DNA from: Actinomycetes bacterium
Lineage (GTDB): Bacteria > Actinomycetota > Actinomycetes > Mycobacteriales > Mycobacteriaceae
DNA length: 8,728 nt
Assembly: GCA_022600695.1 (NCBI GenBank)
Contig: JAHZJY010000003.1
Span: forward strand, 1 to 8,728
Direction: 5' to 3'
Positions 1 through 6,214 of the stretch are shown piece after piece. Below the pieces are notes generated by a model that saw only the letters and a program-made list of their open reading frames with translations, did not search any database and was not told the origin of the DNA. Both the position numbers and the translations under genes were made by a program. How positions within the stretch are numbered: position 1 is the stretch's first letter; every line of letters starts with the position of its first letter.

Positions 1-509
1 CAGGTTTCGCGCCGTCCGGCATAGGGCGGCGTCCCGAGCAGCGTGTCGTAGACCGCCGGGTAGTCCCCGCTGCTGCGGCGGCGGGAGCCCCGCGTGACCA
101 GGCTCATCGACTCCAGGGTCAGACCGAGGCTTTGATGCATCACCGCCGCCAGTTCGGTGAGGTCAAGCGTGTTGGCTGTCTTCGCGTTATTCGATCCGGT
201 GAAATACGTTGGCTGGTAGGGCTTTCCCAGGATCTGGAGGCACGCGACCGCGACGCCGTCCTGATATCGGACGCCTCCTCCGGATCGGTCGTTGGCTACT
301 GTCGACAGCATCGCCAGGTCGGTCGGCCGGTTCCGACGGCAGAAGAGATCCACCCAGGACCACAGTGGCTGCCGCCACCAGGGAACCACCAGAACCGCCA
401 ACCCGAGAGCCAGTCCGATACCGCTACCGGCAACGCCGCCCAGGCTCCAGCCAACGGCTCCGCACGCCAGGACGGCAACGATGACGGTGAGCCGACCGCC
501 CTGTCTCAT
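1..509 (-). CDS. eccE2: EccE, ESX type VII secretion membrane component (5' part, cut by window edge)
   Basis: This is the N-terminal 169 codons of an EccE-family protein; the rest lies beyond the left edge. EccE sits at the periphery of the inner-membrane ESX core complex, with two N-terminal membrane helices followed by a cytosolic domain. Translation from 509 gives a basic start (MRQGGRLTV), two hydrophobic stretches at about residues 8-27 and 30-46, then WWRQPLWSW and a soluble domain. A motif ending TPPYAGRRET at residues 160-169 resembles the P-x-x-G-R segment of EccE proteins. The ATG at 509-507 overlaps the mycP stop by 4 bp (ATGA), so translation is probably coupled to mycP. No stop codon occurs in this frame up to the edge. 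The family call rests on position after mycP, topology and recalled motifs; assignment to ESX-2 is inferred from the whole cluster. Confidence 0.85.
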   Translation of the reverse strand, partial: MRQGGRLTVIVAVLACGAVGWSLGGVAGSGIGLALGLAVLVVPWWRQPLWSWVDLFCRRNRPTDLAMLSTVANDRSGGGVRYQDGVAVACLQILGKPYQPTYFTGSNNAKTANTLDLTELAAVMHQSLGLTLESMSLVTRGSRRRSSGDYPAVYDTLLGTPPYAGRRET

Positions 510-2047
510 CGGGCCCTCCGGGCCCTCGCGACGATCGCGGCGAGGGTGAGACCGCCGACCACCAAACCGGCGAAGGCCAGCGCGAAGGTGCGGGCTCGGC
601 GATCCGCGGGTGGTGGTGGCGGTGGTGGCGTCACAAGTCGTGATTCGGCGCCCGGTGCCGATCGGTCGCCCGCCGCGACGTTGAACGTCAGCGCGGCCAC
701 CGGATCGACGACGCCGTAGCCCACCTGGTTGTCCACCCCACGGGGTGGATTGTGGGATGTCTGCAGAATCCGGTTGATGACCTGGCGCGCGGTCAGTTGC
801 GGAAATTTCGCCCGCACCAGAGCCGCGATCCCGCTGACATACGCGGCGGAGAAACTGGTGCCCCAGAACGGGGTATCGCGCTCACCCGGCCGCGCCGGCG
901 GGTAGGCGTTGACCGGTGCCGCTTCCTGCGGGGAAAGACCCATGATGCCTACGCCGGGCGCGGCCGCTCCGATCCACGGCCCGGCCAGGCTTCTGGCGAC
1001 CGGCGCACCGGTGTTATCGACAGCGCCGACCGACAGAACGTAGTCGGAGAACCACGACGGGGACGACACTGTTTTGACGTTCCGCCAGTCCCGCGGGTCA
1101 TCCGGATCGAGGGGATTGAAGGCCGGGTTCTGCGAACAGCCTTCCTCACCCTCGTTTCCGGCCGCCGCCACGATCACCGCGTCTTTCACCGTGGCGGCAT
1201 ACCAGACTGCCGCACCGATCGCGCGCTGATCGAGTGGGTCCGCCGCCGAAACGCAGGCGGTGACGCTGACGTTGATGACCTGTGCGCCCTGATTCGCCGC
1301 GTGCACGATCGCCCGCGAGAGCGTGGTGACGGTGCCCGCCTTCTTTCGGGCGTCGATATCACCGGGAAGCGGATACTGCGGCTCGTAGGCTCGCGAGGAC
1401 TGGCGGATCGAGATCACCGTCGCATGTGGTGCCACGCCGGCGACTCCGTCCGCCCCGCCCACAGTGTCCGGCGGATCCCCGGCGGTCTCCGGTCGCCTGC
1501 GGTCCGGACCGGTCCGCGGCCCGGAGTCGATCGGCGGTGGGGTTCCGCTGGTTACCGGAGGTCCACCCGCCGGCGGCGGGAAAGCCGGCCTCGGCGGCAT
1601 CGGAGCGGGCATCGGTGTCCCCTCAGGGGCGGCCGCGATCACCGACGCGACGATGGTGCCGTGGGTATCGCAATCCGTGAGACCGTCACCACCCATGATG
1701 TAGTCCCCGCCGGGGACCACCGGCAGTCGACGGCTCGGGGTGACCCCGGTGTCGATGACCGCGACGGACACCCCGTTTCCGGTCGAGTGCTGCCAGGCCC
1801 TCGCGACGTTCAACATGGCGAAACCCGGCGCCGGCAGTTCGACGTCGGGCTCGGCGGCAGCGATTGCGCGAGCGCAGGTATTGCTCTGGCGCATGGGCTG
1901 TTCCGGTCCCGGCACAGCATCCGGTGGCACCAGGGCGGGATCGATCTTGGGGGGCTCGATCGCGAAGGCGTCCGGCGGGTTCGATAGGGCGCCCGTGAGC
2001 AGCACCACCATCGTTACGGCGACCACCCGGTTACCGGTAAACCTCAT
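506..2047 (-). CDS. mycP2: MycP mycosin, membrane-anchored subtilisin-like serine protease
   Basis: This 513-residue mycosin is the periplasmic protease of an ESX system; mycosins are needed for secretion and stabilise the membrane complex. Residues 1-29 look like a signal peptide (basic start, hydrophobic core, AFA before a likely cleavage). The subtilase triad is visible: D99 in VAVIDTG, H129 in DCDTHGT and S398 in WGTSFSAAYVSG, with oxyanion N298 in AAAGNEG. Cysteines C58, C126, C265 and C304 are placed as expected for the two mycosin disulfides. A proline-rich insertion (about 141-203) separates the H129 region from the rest of the catalytic domain. A PPPPPPP linker (474-480) leads to a C-terminal membrane helix (about 487-506) and a basic tail. 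The ATG at 2047-2045 overlaps the eccD stop (ATGA). The frame is open further upstream, but that extension lies inside eccD and has no signal peptide. Confidence 0.95.
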   Translation of the reverse strand: MRFTGNRVVAVTMVVLLTGALSNPPDAFAIEPPKIDPALVPPDAVPGPEQPMRQSNTCARAIAAAEPDVELPAPGFAMLNVARAWQHSTGNGVSVAVIDTGVTPSRRLPVVPGGDYIMGGDGLTDCDTHGTIVASVIAAAPEGTPMPAPMPPRPAFPPPAGGPPVTSGTPPPIDSGPRTGPDRRRPETAGDPPDTVGGADGVAGVAPHATVISIRQSSRAYEPQYPLPGDIDARKKAGTVTTLSRAIVHAANQGAQVINVSVTACVSAADPLDQRAIGAAVWYAATVKDAVIVAAAGNEGEEGCSQNPAFNPLDPDDPRDWRNVKTVSSPSWFSDYVLSVGAVDNTGAPVARSLAGPWIGAAAPGVGIMGLSPQEAAPVNAYPPARPGERDTPFWGTSFSAAYVSGIAALVRAKFPQLTARQVINRILQTSHNPPRGVDNQVGYGVVDPVAALTFNVAAGDRSAPGAESRLVTPPPPPPPADRRARTFALAFAGLVVGGLTLAAIVARARRAR

Positions 2048-3540
2048 CGCATCCGCACCCAGGTGAACAGACCCCCGATCCAGGCCGCCAGCGGCAGTGC
2101 CAGCACGATCGCGGCCAACTCGAGCCACTCGGCGGCCATCCGCGCAAGCGGGGTGAACCGTGTGACCGGCACCAGCAGCCCTGCGGCCAGACCCGCCCCG
2201 GCGAACGCCACCAGAACCAGGGCGCCCCACAGCAGTGGTCCCGCTGGGTGTTCGGCGGAGCGCACCACGAAGTGCAGGACGTAGCGCGCCACCCCGGCGC
2301 AAACGGCGGCCGCGGCACCGCAGACCAGAGCGATGGCTTGTCGCCGGTCGGCAAAGGCCCGGCCCCGGCTGATGAAGATGAGGACGAACAACGCCGCCAG
2401 AACCACCGCGGCGTTGCCGCGGGGCTGTTCCGGCATCAGTGTCGCCCACACCGCAACCGGAAGGCACAGCGCGGCACCCGCGCAGATACCGGTGAGAACA
2501 CCGTTGGCGCGTGCGGCCGCGGCTGCGACAGCGGCACCCGACGGGGTGGTGTCCGGGCTCGGCTCCGCACCCGCATCGTCATCCACCGGCGCCACCGCGT
2601 CCACCGGCATACCGTCATCGCGCCGGAACAGGTCGCGACCGGTGATCGAACCGAAGTGCGGGGGCCGCAACCGTGCGGTCCACAGCGCGATCGTCGGAGC
2701 GACCGTGATCAGTATCAGCAGACCTATCAGACCGCACATTCCGAGACGCTGCGCCGGAATCTGCTGCCACATCCGCGCCGCCGCGACCGATCCCCCGATG
2801 GCGCAGAGCGTCACAACCGTCGCCGTGATGGCGACCTGTCGCCCGGTAATTGCGGCGAGTCCGACGGTGAGGACGGCTATCGCCACTACGGTGATGAACG
2901 CGTGCGGACTGCCGACCGGACCAGGTGCCGCCGCCGCGAGACCGATTGCCAGCGAGGGGATGGCGGGCCAGGCCAGACCGACTGACAACTCCGGCCGGTT
3001 CGGCCACCACTGCCACACCACGCCGGCCCCGACGGCCAGCAATGTCCCGGTGACCGATACCGCGATCGATATCGTCCACGCGTCGGCGCGAAGACGAGTG
3101 AACACGGTGAGCCCCACTGTCGTCAGTGCGATCATTCCGACGATCGCCACCGCCGTGCGGACCGCAGTCTCCGCCGTGACGGGTGCGAACAATCGCTGAC
3201 CGACACGTGCCAGGGCCGTCGACAGCGACTCGTATTGGGGTTCGAATGATTCCCCCTGCTGAGCCGGAACCAGCACCAGGGTCGCACCGTCTTCGACGCC
3301 GAGTTCGTCGAGGGTTCGGGTGATATCGAGGCGGGTTCCGTTCACTCGATGGAGCTCGTAGGCCGACCCCGAATCGAGTGCCTTCACACCGCGGCGCTTC
3401 AGATCCTCGCTGAGCAACTCGACGATATTGTCGATGAATACTTCGATCGGGACCGATGCCGGATACACCTGTGACACAAGGTGTTCACCGCAGACGACGG
3501 CCACCGCACAACGCGCCGGGAACGCAACCTTGGCCATCAC
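2044..3540 (-). CDS. eccD2: EccD, ESX type VII secretion channel-core membrane protein
   Basis: EccD is the large multi-spanning subunit of the inner-membrane ESX complex; two copies per protomer form the membrane vestibule. The 498-residue length is close to the usual size of about 500. Residues 1-95 match the ubiquitin-like cytosolic domain in size and character, ending in DGATLVLVPAQ. After a linker, 11 hydrophobic helices can be counted at roughly 126-150, 155-179, 185-206, 213-233, 235-258, 266-289, 347-369, 375-391, 401-422, 434-458 and 469-492. A long cytosolic loop (291-345) between helices 6 and 7 carries PPHFGSITGRDLF. The C-terminal segment FTPLARMAAEWLELAAIV is typical of EccD. 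The start is ambiguous: GTG at 3540-3538 and ATG at 3537-3535 lie in tandem, and both overlap the upstream stop. The gene overlaps mycP by 4 bp at its end. The subtype comes from gene order. Confidence 0.93.
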   Translation of the reverse strand: MMAKVAFPARCAVAVVCGEHLVSQVYPASVPIEVFIDNIVELLSEDLKRRGVKALDSGSAYELHRVNGTRLDITRTLDELGVEDGATLVLVPAQQGESFEPQYESLSTALARVGQRLFAPVTAETAVRTAVAIVGMIALTTVGLTVFTRLRADAWTISIAVSVTGTLLAVGAGVVWQWWPNRPELSVGLAWPAIPSLAIGLAAAAPGPVGSPHAFITVVAIAVLTVGLAAITGRQVAITATVVTLCAIGGSVAAARMWQQIPAQRLGMCGLIGLLILITVAPTIALWTARLRPPHFGSITGRDLFRRDDGMPVDAVAPVDDDAGAEPSPDTTPSGAAVAAAAARANGVLTGICAGAALCLPVAVWATLMPEQPRGNAAVVLAALFVLIFISRGRAFADRRQAIALVCGAAAAVCAGVARYVLHFVVRSAEHPAGPLLWGALVLVAFAGAGLAAGLLVPVTRFTPLARMAAEWLELAAIVLALPLAAWIGGLFTWVRMR

Positions 3541-4526
3541 CGCGGCCTGTCAGCGTCCGGTACGTACTTGTCGGCAAGTGCGGCGGTGATCTCGAAAAGT
3601 CGGAGTCGCACCTTGCTGCGCAACTCGTTGCGGGTGTCGATGATCCCGCCCTTGGCGAGGTGCGGGTCATAGGGCATGTATTCGACGCTGGCCCCGGTCT
3701 GACTGAAACGTTCCGTCAGGTATCGCGCCGTATCGCGGTCGTATGTGTTCCTGCTGTCGTTAAGGATCACCATGCTGCGCGATACCAACTCATGGTGGCC
3801 CATCGAACGGAGCAGGTCGATCGCCCGGGTGACCGGTAATGAGGTGTCGGCGGTCAGACCGGAGATGAAGACGATCGTGTCAGCCGAATCCAGGACCGCT
3901 TTCATGACCGGATGTTCCAGGTCGTCGGATGTATCGACGAGGATGACGCTGTGGGTTCGGCGTACCCGCGACAGCACACCGCTGAACATCGCCGGAACCA
4001 GCGGGCGCGGTTGATCGGAACTGCGGTTACCGGCCAGAACATCGAGACCGATCGTGTTCTGCCCCAGATGCTCCCGGATATCGGCATAGCCCTGGACATC
4101 GGTGTCGTTGAGTACCGCGGCGTAGTCACCGGGGGGAGCCTCATCGATCCGGCCCGACAGGGTGCCGAAACCGGGGACCGCATCGATCGCGACGACATTC
4201 TCCGGCCGGCACTCTCGGAAGATGCCCCCGATACATGCCGTCATCGTGGTCTTGCCGACTCCGCCCTTGCCGGACACCAAGGCGACTACATACTGCCTGC
4301 GCACATGGCGGCGGATGCGTTCGCGGAGCTCCCGGTAGTGCCGCTCGGCGGGTGACTCACCGGGATTGACCGTCTTGAAGGAGACGGCATGGACCAGCCT
4401 GCGCCAGCCGGAGCCCGGCGGAATCTTCCGCGGAGTGACCATGTCCGATATCCGCAGCGTTCCGGAAACGGAATCCGCCGGCTGCCGTTCCGCGGCCCGC
4501 GCCGTTTCGTTCCAGGGAGTGGACAT
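3537..4526 (-). CDS. MinD/ParA-like P-loop ATPase of the ESX locus (Rv3888c-like)
   Basis: This 329-residue protein has a SIMIBI-class ATPase fold of the MinD/ParA type. The deviant Walker A is SGKGGVGKTT (85-94) with the signature lysine K87 and P-loop K92. A switch-like segment, VVAIDAVPGFGTLSG (111-125), contains D115, and the Walker B-like strand SVILVDTSDD contains D198. An N-terminal extension of about 78 mostly polar residues precedes the P-loop; it lacks the long proline-rich region of ESX-1 EspI. Proteins of this type accompany several ESX systems, and the position between espG and eccD matches Rv3888c of M. tuberculosis ESX-2, whose role is not well established. The ATG at 4526, 2 bp after the espG stop, is chosen because AAGG lies about 10 nt upstream; an in-frame ATG at 4640 would run deep into espG. 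The stop overlaps the eccD start. Confidence 0.85.
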   Translation of the reverse strand: MSTPWNETARAAERQPADSVSGTLRISDMVTPRKIPPGSGWRRLVHAVSFKTVNPGESPAERHYRELRERIRRHVRRQYVVALVSGKGGVGKTTMTACIGGIFRECRPENVVAIDAVPGFGTLSGRIDEAPPGDYAAVLNDTDVQGYADIREHLGQNTIGLDVLAGNRSSDQPRPLVPAMFSGVLSRVRRTHSVILVDTSDDLEHPVMKAVLDSADTIVFISGLTADTSLPVTRAIDLLRSMGHHELVSRSMVILNDSRNTYDRDTARYLTERFSQTGASVEYMPYDPHLAKGGIIDTRNELRSKVRLRLFEITAALADKYVPDADRPR

Positions 4527-4528
4527 GC

Positions 4529-5362
4529 CTAGACCGCCTTTCGGTGGAAGTACCAGCGGTCCTGTGCCGGTAGGCGGCGCATCATCGTCTGCACGGCTGA
4601 CGCGACGTTGGTGACTGACCCCGGGCTGACGATCAGCCACGACCTGCCGTCACGCTGGACTCGCTCGGAAAGCAACCTGCCCTGCGGGGTGTCCAGGATC
4701 GTCACGGCATCCTGGTCGATATGCGATCGAGCCGGCCGGCCGGCGACCCCGGACTGGACGGCCACCAGCGATGCCCGCGCCGAGCGTTCGGTATCCGCGG
4801 CAAGCATGAGCGTGCCCACCTGGTCGGCGTCGAGCCCCCGACCGGCGAGGAAGGCACGCAGGTCCGCTCGGTCCCGCACGGAGACCAGGAGTTCGGTGGC
4901 GTCAATGGTCACCGGTTTGACGGGGGCCGGTGTCATCTGACCGCAGAGCCGCGCCATCTCGGCGTGGATCAGCAGTCCCGCTGCCTTCTCGGTCGTAGCC
5001 GTACCGGCACCACTGAGCCGGGACAGCATTCCGCACCGCTCCAGGCTCACCCACCACTGTGCGAACCGGGCCAGCAAAATCCGTACCGGTTCGGTCTCCG
5101 CCGCGGGCGTCTGCGCATAGAACAGCAGTCCCACCTCGCGGCGGGACAGCACCGTCAACCACTCCAGCACCGTCTGATCGACCTCGCCGCTCGCGCCGAT
5201 GACGCCGGCGGATCGCAGTTCCTCCGCCACCGGGTGGGCCAGCGCCATCCCGGCGGACTCCACGCTCGGCAGATGCGGGCGCAGACCGACTTCGGGTGCG
5301 AGCACCTCGATACCGGACAGCACCTGAAGCACCCAGATGCCGTCAAGAGTTGTCGTCAGCAC
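4529..5362 (-). CDS. espG2: EspG, cytosolic chaperone for PE-PPE substrates
   Basis: EspG proteins bind the tip of the PPE helical bundle in PE-PPE heterodimers, keep them soluble and deliver them to their own ESX machine. The 277 residues match the size of this family and EspG2 in particular. The N-terminus LTTTLDGIWVLQVLSGIEV followed by PEVGLRPHLPS is characteristic as far as I recall. The C-terminal half has strand-rich segments (SWLIVSPGSV, 241-250) and a basic end. The GTG at 5362-5360 is preferred over an ATG at 5431 because a GGGGGG tract (5374-5369) lies 6 nt upstream and the extension would run through a hairpin and resembles nothing in the family. The gene follows esxC after 100 bp and precedes the ATPase gene by 2 bp. 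Its likely clients are the PE and PPE proteins encoded at 6215-7768. Confidence 0.85.
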   Translation of the reverse strand: MLTTTLDGIWVLQVLSGIEVLAPEVGLRPHLPSVESAGMALAHPVAEELRSAGVIGASGEVDQTVLEWLTVLSRREVGLLFYAQTPAAETEPVRILLARFAQWWVSLERCGMLSRLSGAGTATTEKAAGLLIHAEMARLCGQMTPAPVKPVTIDATELLVSVRDRADLRAFLAGRGLDADQVGTLMLAADTERSARASLVAVQSGVAGRPARSHIDQDAVTILDTPQGRLLSERVQRDGRSWLIVSPGSVTNVASAVQTMMRRLPAQDRWYFHRKAV

Positions 5363-5365
5363 AGT

Positions 5366-5397
5366 TGTCCCCCCGCATGTGTCCCCCGTATGTCCCC
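5366..5397 (-). promoter_or_regulatory. G-rich espG leader with three GGGGACA repeats
   Basis: On the minus strand the espG leader carries three copies of a G-run followed by ACA: GGGG at 5397-5394, GGGGG at 5387-5383 and GGGGGG at 5374-5369, spaced 11-14 bp apart. The copy nearest the GTG start, with a 6-nt spacer, probably serves as the ribosome binding site and decides that start. The function of the other two copies is unknown. They could be extra ribosome docking sites, a protein site, or drift in a GC-rich leader. Confidence 0.45.
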
Positions 5398-5419
5398 GGC
5401 TGTCGTGTGGCCGCACACT

Positions 5420-5453
5420 GCGGTGGGGCACACACCCGGGTGCGCCCCACCGC
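5420..5453 (-). terminator. Stem-loop between esxC and espG (attenuator or processing site)
   Basis: A perfect 10-bp inverted repeat (GCGGTGGGGC at 5420-5429, GCCCCACCGC at 5444-5453) continues inward, after one mismatch, with CAC/GTG around a 6-nt loop. It starts 9 bp downstream of the esxC stop. The strength and position suggest a partial terminator, or an RNA structure that separates abundant esx mRNA from the machinery genes. No U-run follows on the minus strand, so a strong intrinsic terminator is unlikely. The structure is directly visible; its role is inferred. Confidence 0.5.
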
Positions 5454-5462
5454 TGACGCCGT

Positions 5463-5750
5463 CTAGAAGAGGTTGCCCATCATCACGTCGGTCTGGTGCG
5501 CGCTGGCATTGACGCTGCTGATCGTCTGCCCGTGCTGGTTCATCGTCTGGATGAGGCCCTGAAGGCCCCGCAACATCTGCATCTGTGACTCGTGGAACGA
5601 GGTGGCCGCAGCACCCTGGAAGAAGTCGGCGACCGCATTGGTGCGTTGCATGATGTCGTCATGGATCTCCATGAGTTGGGCCGACCGGGTTCCGACGTCG
5701 GAGGCGAAGTCGGCCACGCCGCCGTGGTGATAGGTGATGTTCTCTGACAT
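5463..5750 (-). CDS. esxC: EsxC, WXG100-family ESX-2 substrate (FxG variant)
   Basis: This 95-residue WXG100 protein is expected to form a four-helix heterodimer with the product of the gene just upstream and to be exported by the ESX machine. Its length and residues such as ITY..G.V.DFASDVG.R near the start, QML.GLQGLI in the middle and the C-terminal LF agree closely with EsxC of M. tuberculosis as I recall it. The helix-turn-helix motif reads F44-Q-G46 in place of W-x-G, as it also appears to in M. tuberculosis EsxC (FFAG). There is no YxxxD/E signal in this partner. The start ATG has AAGGA (5762-5758) 7 nt upstream. The gene follows esxD by 25 bp, and a stable hairpin lies just past its stop. 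Confidence 0.92.
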   Translation of the reverse strand: MSENITYHHGGVADFASDVGTRSAQLMEIHDDIMQRTNAVADFFQGAAATSFHESQMQMLRGLQGLIQTMNQHGQTISSVNASAHQTDVMMGNLF

Positions 5751-5764
5751 GAAAGGGTCCTTTC
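5751..5764 (-). promoter_or_regulatory. esxC ribosome binding site inside a palindrome
   Basis: Immediately before the esxC ATG the minus strand reads GAAAGGACCCTTTC, two perfect 6-bp arms around 2 nt. The AAGGA Shine-Dalgarno core (5762-5758) lies in the left arm, so a small stem-loop could partly mask the ribosome binding site when esxC is not being translated from upstream esxD ribosomes. The sequence is clear; a regulatory effect is inferred and would be modest because only 5 bp can pair in RNA. Confidence 0.4.
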
Positions 5765-5775
5765 CGGGTCGTGGA

Positions 5776-6081
5776 TCAGGCGTTCGCGGCGAAGCTGGTC
5801 AGACTGTGGGCGGAATCGGCTTCGTGCTGTTCCATCAGGGATGCGGCCTGACTCAATCCGTGTGCCAGCCGGGTACCGCCGGTGATCGCCTGTTGCAGGT
5901 CTTGGTTGATCTGGACCGCGGTGTTGACAGAGGCGAGTTGGGCCCGGCCGCCCCATACCGCTGAACCGAGACCCTCGTGGCTGCTGAGGTAACCGTTCGC
6001 GATCGCCGTGGCCTGCTCAAGAGCCGATTCGATGGCAAGCCTGGTGCTCCGCAGCACCTCCGGTGTGACGACGAGTGTCAT
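5776..6081 (-). CDS. esxD: EsxD, WXG100-family ESX-2 substrate (CFP-10-like partner)
   Basis: This 101-residue WXG100 protein is the predicted partner of the downstream esxC product. The canonical W43-G-G45 turn motif sits between two helical segments. The C-terminal half, with ITGGTRLAHGL and ASLMEQHEADS (67-90), is very like EsxD of M. tuberculosis (TGGTRLAEGL, LMEGHEADS as I recall it). No YxxxD/E export signal is present in the C-terminal tail, unlike CFP-10; the only tyrosine is Y31. The start at 6081 is preferred over the in-frame ATG at 6114 because AAGGA (6093-6089) is 7 nt upstream and the next residues match the family start (T-P-E-V-L-R-S-T). It is separated from esxC by 25 bp and from PPE by 133 bp. 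Confidence 0.9.
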   Translation of the reverse strand: MTLVVTPEVLRSTRLAIESALEQATAIANGYLSSHEGLGSAVWGGRAQLASVNTAVQINQDLQQAITGGTRLAHGLSQAASLMEQHEADSAHSLTSFAANA

Positions 6082-6147
6082 GTCTTCTTCCTTGTGGTTG
6101 TGGGCGTGTGACAAACCCCGAGTGGGGAGCCACGAGTATTCGATACC

Positions 6148-6176
6148 GCCGATGCGGGTGTCACTTCACCATCGGC
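6148..6176 (-). promoter_or_regulatory. Stem-loop or operator-like inverted repeat between PPE and esxD
   Basis: GCCGATG (6148-6154) is repeated in inverse as CATCGGC (6170-6176). An inner GTG (6158-6160) pairs with CAC (6167-6169), leaving a 3-nt bulge and a 6-nt loop. It lies in the 133-bp gap between the PPE stop and the esxD start. It may be a weak terminator for the PE-PPE message, an RNA processing site, or a protein-binding site, since the outer arms are spaced 21 bp, about two helical turns. No U-run follows on the minus strand. Confidence 0.4.
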
Positions 6177-6183
6177 AAACCTG

Positions 6184-6206
6184 TGGATGAATATCCGCTG
6201 GATGAA
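6184..6206. repeat. 8-bp direct repeat just after PPE
   Basis: TGGATGAA occurs at 6184-6191 and again at 6199-6206, with a 15-bp period. The palindrome AAACGTTT at 6206-6213 adjoins the second copy. The stretch is clearly more AT-rich than the surrounding genes and lies between the PPE stop and the hairpin before esxD. It could hold regulator sites or a promoter for the esx pair, but I do not find a convincing -35/-10 pair. Confidence 0.35.
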
Positions 6207-6214
6207 AACGTTTG

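Noticed and set aside
608..628. GGT/GGC trinucleotide run as a repeat element
   Set aside because: It encodes the proline linker before the mycosin membrane anchor, a normal feature of the family.
132..719. 195-codon plus-strand frame over the mycP end and eccE start
   Set aside because: Its composition is random-like and it includes a glycine run that is just the antisense of the mycosin polyproline linker.
752..1987. 411-codon open frame on the plus strand opposite mycP
   Set aside because: It is very rich in Arg and Gly, has no domain or good ribosome binding site, and mirrors the codon bias of mycP, whose catalytic motifs are clear.
2048..2467. Longer mycP starting at 2467
   Set aside because: The extension is inside eccD, Arg/Gly-rich and lacks a signal peptide; the ATG at 2047 gives a proper one.
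2248..3199. Two overlapping plus-strand frames (2248-2985 and 2333-3199) opposite eccD
   Set aside because: Low-complexity Arg/Ala/Thr-rich antisense frames in GC-rich DNA; eccD on the other strand has full membrane topology and conserved motifs.
5363..5431. ATG at 5431 as the espG start
   Set aside because: It would put a 10-bp-arm hairpin in the coding region and adds 23 residues unlike EspG; GTG 5362 has a well-placed G-rich ribosome binding site.
5366..5440. G-quadruplex in the espG leader
   Set aside because: Only three runs of four or more G lie close together on the minus strand; a fourth suitable run is missing.
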